Shown here: positions 8,586-11,326 of the stretch, piece by piece
Layout: every line of letters begins with the position of its first letter
Position numbering within the stretch: the first letter of the stretch is position 1
NCBI GenBank assembly: GCA_007136565.1
Contig: SLGS01000141.1
Span: 1-11,326, forward strand
Source of the DNA: Clostridia bacterium
Lineage (GTDB): Bacteria > Bacillota > Sulfobacillia > SLMV01
DNA length: 11,326 bases
Direction of reading: 5' to 3'
The notes under the pieces: generated by a model
Databases searched by the model: none
Told to the model about the DNA's origin: nothing
The model's input: only the letters and a program-made list of their open reading frames with translations
Program-made: the position numbers and the translations under genes

Positions 8586-10001
8586 TCACCCGCGTTTCCC
8601 AAGCAGTCTTTGGAAGTGGTTGCCGAGCTTCCGGGCGAGTTCAACGGGCACGGCGTTTCCAATCTGCGTATATTTCGGCAACTCCCTGTCGAATATTCCT
8701 TCCCGCGGGTTCCCGGCCCTCCTTATGCCCCCGGTAGTGCGTTTTCCTGCGAACTGATACCAATCGGGAAACATCTGTAAACGGGCCCACTCCCTTACCG
8801 TTAAGGAACGCGGCTGGCAGTAGTGCACATAATCATCTGGCAGGGAGGTGGCAGTGATGTTTGGACCGTCGGAACCCCATCGGGCGGGCAGCAGGCGCTG
8901 GGAAAACTTCCTCGTCTTCATGTGTTCAGGGATCCTCCCTTGGTTGTGAAGCATAAACTTGAACCTGGCGATCACCCTTTCAGAGTGGCGGGTGTATTTG
9001 TGCTCGAGGACGGGGTCGCCCTTTGCGCTAATTCTCTCACCGACTGGATCCCTCCGCAGATACTCCTGGATTTCGGAAAGTGGATCGTGCGGGTACTCGG
9101 TGGTTTGACCCCCAGGTTCATAATCGGGATCAACAAGGTCCGACCATAATTCTTTAAGGTTTGGGTAGCCCCCGGAGGGACGGGGCAATAGACCACCGGC
9201 GGGGCAGTTATCTTCAATATCGATTGAGAGATCTCTTCGAACCCCAACCAAGAGAATCCTCGGGCGATTCTGGGGTACGCCGTACTCCCATGCATATACT
9301 AGCTCATGGGCGATCTCGTAACCTTCGAGCTGATCAAAAGTACGTTGTACGTCATCCCATATCTCGCCTTTCTTTCCGCCGCTGGTCCACCTGGCGCCCA
9401 GTAATCCCCTCACGTTCTCGAAAAGGAATATCTTTGGCCGCAAATGATCTATCACTTTGGCCATGTCCCGGTAAAGAAGGTTAGAAGGTATCTTACTACC
9501 ATCCACCGGATAGGATCTCCGGTGGCCGATTCTCGAGAATCCCTGGCAGGGAGGCCCTCCTACCAGCAGATCGAGGTCCCCTGTATTGGTATCGATACCG
9601 TGATCTCGTGCTAGGTTTCTCACAAGTTTGTCGAGTAAAGCGCCACCATCTTTCGTCATGTCTGTCACATCTCGACAGTGGTACTTGTCCTCTTGAAGTA
9701 GGCGAAATCGGGTTTTCCGGTTAAGCAGGTATGTATCGAGGGCATCTCGATTCAGCTCACTGACAAATACAGGCTGAAACCCGGCTATTTCCAGCCCGAG
9801 CGACAAACCGCCGCAACCAGCAAACAAATCGACAAAGGATCGCTGCCGCGTTTCTTGCACTCTAACGGTCAACCTTTCGCTGGCTCGATTCGTGCGGATC
9901 CTTTGCGTTAAGAGTTCAGGAGGAATCAAGGGCAAACCGGTGGAGAATATACCGGAGATGCAGTATAGTTTCGATTCATCAATGCAGCACCACAGATTCA
10001 T
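8586..10001 (-). CDS. DNA (cytosine-5-)-methyltransferase
   Basis: 471 residues from ATG 10001. It transfers a methyl group from S-adenosylmethionine to carbon 5 of cytosine in DNA. Motifs in order: motif I FVDLFAGCGG (56-65, cofactor binding); motif IV GGPPCQGFS (148-156) with catalytic C152; motif VI ENVRG (195-199); motif VIII QNRPR (244-248); target recognition region about 257-395; motif IX REWARLQMFPDWYQF (403-417); motif X QIGNAVPVELA (446-456). Between IX and X a glycine- and arginine-rich insert of about 25 residues is present. The catalytic set is complete, so the enzyme should be active. The target sequence cannot be read from the protein. The first 50 residues have no family features, and a GTG at 9860 (AAAGG 12 bases upstream) would give a more typical 424-residue form. 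It is first in the operon, 46 bases before the ATPase, and presumably marks self DNA. Confidence 0.96.
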   Translation of the reverse strand: MNLWCCIDESKLYCISGIFSTGLPLIPPELLTQRIRTNRASERLTVRVQETRQRSFVDLFAGCGGLSLGLEIAGFQPVFVSELNRDALDTYLLNRKTRFRLLQEDKYHCRDVTDMTKDGGALLDKLVRNLARDHGIDTNTGDLDLLVGGPPCQGFSRIGHRRSYPVDGSKIPSNLLYRDMAKVIDHLRPKIFLFENVRGLLGARWTSGGKKGEIWDDVQRTFDQLEGYEIAHELVYAWEYGVPQNRPRILLVGVRRDLSIDIEDNCPAGGLLPRPSGGYPNLKELWSDLVDPDYEPGGQTTEYPHDPLSEIQEYLRRDPVGERISAKGDPVLEHKYTRHSERVIARFKFMLHNQGRIPEHMKTRKFSQRLLPARWGSDGPNITATSLPDDYVHYCQPRSLTVREWARLQMFPDWYQFAGKRTTGGIRRAGNPREGIFDRELPKYTQIGNAVPVELARKLGNHFQRLLGKRG

Positions 10002-10008
10002 CCTCCTT
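10002..10008 (-). promoter_or_regulatory. Strong Shine-Dalgarno touching the methyltransferase ATG
   Basis: AAGGAGG directly abuts ATG 10001 with no spacer, which is too close for efficient initiation there. With normal spacing it would point to an in-frame CTG (9995), or to an out-of-frame GTG opening a four-codon frame that ends in TGA. The motif therefore leaves the true start open between the ATG and the GTG at 9860. Confidence 0.4.
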
Positions 10009-10135
10009 GGTATCTATGGGATCTCACACTGGGTTACCTGATTCGTCGCGTTGGCTTGCCATACCTGCAATATCCACAAAGCGGGCCAAACTAAATCTTA
10101 ACTACCCGAGGCAAATGACACTGGTCTACTTGTCC

Positions 10136-10148
10136 GCAGATAATCTGC
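10136..10148. promoter_or_regulatory. Operator-like inverted repeat
   Basis: GCAGATAATCTGC has perfect 6-base arms around one central base, about 135 bases before the methyltransferase ATG. The size and symmetry fit a dimeric repressor site. No regulator gene is visible in the window, so the binding protein is unknown; the methyltransferase itself could autoregulate. Confidence 0.35.
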
Positions 10149-10156
10149 TGGGGGTC

Positions 10157-10193
10157 TCTGGCCCACGTGATTCGGATTCTCCGGGGGCCCAGA
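10157..10193. repeat. Nested inverted repeat
   Basis: The outer arms TCTGGCCC (10157-10164) and GGGCCCAGA (10185-10193) pair over 8 bp with one bulged C. Inside the 20-base loop lies a small CGGA-TTC-TCCG hairpin (10173-10183). It could be a remnant terminator of the transporter or a regulatory structure. There is no T-run on either side. Confidence 0.3.
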
Positions 10194-10261
10194 TGTCCGA
10201 ATGAAGAGCATCTTCTTTGTCGATTGTACAAACCCTCATGTGAGCGGTCGCGCTAGATTAC

Positions 10262-10271
10262 CCCCTAGGGG
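10262..10271. repeat. Perfect 10-bp palindrome
   Basis: CCCCTAGGGG, between the transporter remnant and the operon. It is too short to interpret alone and is listed because it sits in the gene-free interval with two other symmetric sites. Confidence 0.25.
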
Positions 10272-10325
10272 ATCCGAAGATGGCCGTTGAAACCGTTCTC
10301 CCAGTGCGCATAGGGCGTGCGGGCG

Positions 10326-11277
10326 CTAATGTGGGGCGGTATGACGTGCCCCCCACACTTGGAAGAAAGCAGTTATACTGATGACCATGGCACCAAATAC
10401 CAGCCAGCTCGCGCGATAGTCACCCGTGTAGTCGGCCAACATTCCGAACAGTAGAGGGCCGAGTAACATCCCAAGCCGTGTAACGAGTAGTATGAGACCG
10501 GTAGAAATACCCGCCCGTTCGCCTCCGGCCATTTCCCCGGCTGCAACGTACGCCATCGAAAACCAGCTCAAGACTGACAGGCCAAGGAGTAGTGATATTC
10601 CATACAGGATCATTGTCGACATAGAAGGAGAGTGAATCACCAATCCGATGGCCACGTAAATCACACCCATCAACATGCCGACGGCGATCAACGCTCTCAT
10701 CCTGTCTCCGCGGAATACCGTATCGGAAATTCGTCCCCACGTTGGTCGACCGAACAACCCGCCTATGTGCATGATCCCAAGGCACAATCCAGCTGTTTGG
10801 GGGGTGATGCCCAGGTCTGTCGTCAAGAATACGACATAATGTGCGACCACCGCGAACCCGGTGCCGGACATCACAGTCGAGATGATATTCACCCTCATAA
10901 TACGCGAATCGCGGAGCAGCTCGGAGGCTATATCCAATACGTCTCGGGATTGAAGGGAGGAGTCATGAGACCGGTATCCCCATCCCAGGGTTCGATTCCA
11001 ACCGATACATAACCAGTTCTGTTGAAGCCGTAACGATATCCCCCGACTCCTGTGTGCAAACCCATAGCGGCATCTTTCTCGCCGAGGGAAACCAATGCGC
11101 TATGCTGTCCGCCGCATCCCCAAAGGACATCCGGGTAGCAAAATCCAAACGCATCTGCTCAAGGCAGGGACTCAGCTGTCTACCCGATGCAACCCCCGGG
11201 CTGCGATCTAACGAAAACACCTCCGTACCGGTCTCGCGATCCCGGCACAGACGACGACGCAACTTCACTTCGCCCAT
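10326..11277 (-). pseudogene. MFS transporter, frameshifted and N-terminally decayed
   Basis: The clean part, 10326 to about 10937, encodes the C-terminal six-helix half of a major facilitator superfamily transporter. It includes helix 7 with SGTGFAVVAHYVVF, the central loop GRPTWGRISD, and closely spaced hydrophobic helices ending in a TAG stop. Its frame stays open to 11099 but has no good start. Upstream, the typical MFS helix 4-5 region appears split between frames: IAHWFPSAR in one frame (from the ATG at 11277), then DAAMGLHTGVGG in a second, then LGWGYRS in a third. Helix 6 is missing between that last motif and helix 7, and helices 1-3 are not recognisable. This indicates at least two frame changes plus a deletion. 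Substrate cannot be assigned. It is probably unrelated to the downstream defence genes and may mark the island edge. Confidence 0.7.
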
Positions 11278-11326
11278 CGTCGTAACCAGCGTCCGCTCTT
11301 AAGAATCGCGTACCTCCCAGCGACTG

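Larger units (their letters stand above)
10002..10325. other. Gene-free interval upstream of the operon
   Basis: No convincing gene lies here. A 65-codon plus-strand frame (10007-10204) has no ribosome site or recognisable features. The interval should carry the operon promoter, but I see no clear -35/-10 pair; TTGCCT near 10114 on the minus strand is a weak candidate. It holds three inverted repeats, listed separately. Confidence 0.6.

Noticed and set aside
8291..8737. 148-codon plus-strand open frame across the methyltransferase/ATPase junction
   Set aside because: Both sides are explained by real minus-strand genes, and nothing in the translation is family-like.
4345..10001. BREX or DISARM assignment
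   Set aside because: No PglZ phosphatase, BrxL, adenine methyltransferase, DrmA helicase or phospholipase-D gene is visible. A C5-methyltransferase plus ATPase alone is not enough.
10007..10204. 65-codon plus-strand frame in the gene-free interval
   Set aside because: It has no Shine-Dalgarno, no motif and low-complexity character, and it overlaps the likely control region.
10330..10357. Terminator at the end of the transporter remnant
   Set aside because: TGTGGGG/CCCCACA pairs over 7 bp with a 14-base loop but lies over the last codons and stop and has no T-run, so it is more likely chance.
1..11326. CRISPR array, tRNA, rRNA, insertion sequence or attachment site
   Set aside because: I found no regularly spaced repeats, cloverleaf sequence, transposase motif or paired direct repeats at the operon edges.

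Overview
The window is a chromosomal or island fragment of roughly 55% G+C from a bacterium, or possibly an archaeon. Nothing here fixes the taxon: there are no rRNA or tRNA genes, and codon use is mixed (AGG, CGA, ATA and GGG are all common). Every real gene lies on the minus strand, so transcription runs from high to low coordinates. Plus-strand open frames are short shadows of the minus-strand genes.

Layout in transcription order: (1) 11277-10326, a decayed MFS transporter whose C-terminal half is readable but whose N-terminal half is broken by frame changes and a deletion. (2) 10325-10002, a gene-free interval with several inverted repeats. (3) 10001-8586, a DNA cytosine-C5 methyltransferase with all diagnostic motifs. 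(4) 8539-6041, a large P-loop ATPase with a four-cysteine cluster. (5) 6048-4486, a 520-residue protein of unknown fold that overlaps the ATPase stop by 8 bases. (6) 4485-4345, a short gap containing a long-armed hairpin candidate. (7) 4344-1, the first 1448 residues of a giant protein that runs off the window.

The four minus-strand genes look like one defence operon: a methyltransferase marks self DNA, and three large proteins (P-loop ATPase, mid-size adaptor, giant protein) form the effector. The order and sizes resemble the DndF-DndG-DndH (DptFGH) and SspFGH restriction modules, which are normally paired with DNA phosphorothioation genes. Here the expected modification genes are absent from the visible DNA and a 5-methylcytosine methyltransferase takes their place. 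The giant protein has a pattern compatible with a PD-(D/E)xK nuclease (D1206, E1228, K1230). It ends at the window edge on a short motif of the kind that often precedes a HerA/FtsK ATPase domain. The FGH-like assignment rests on architecture and remembered motifs, not a search, and is the main hypothesis to test.
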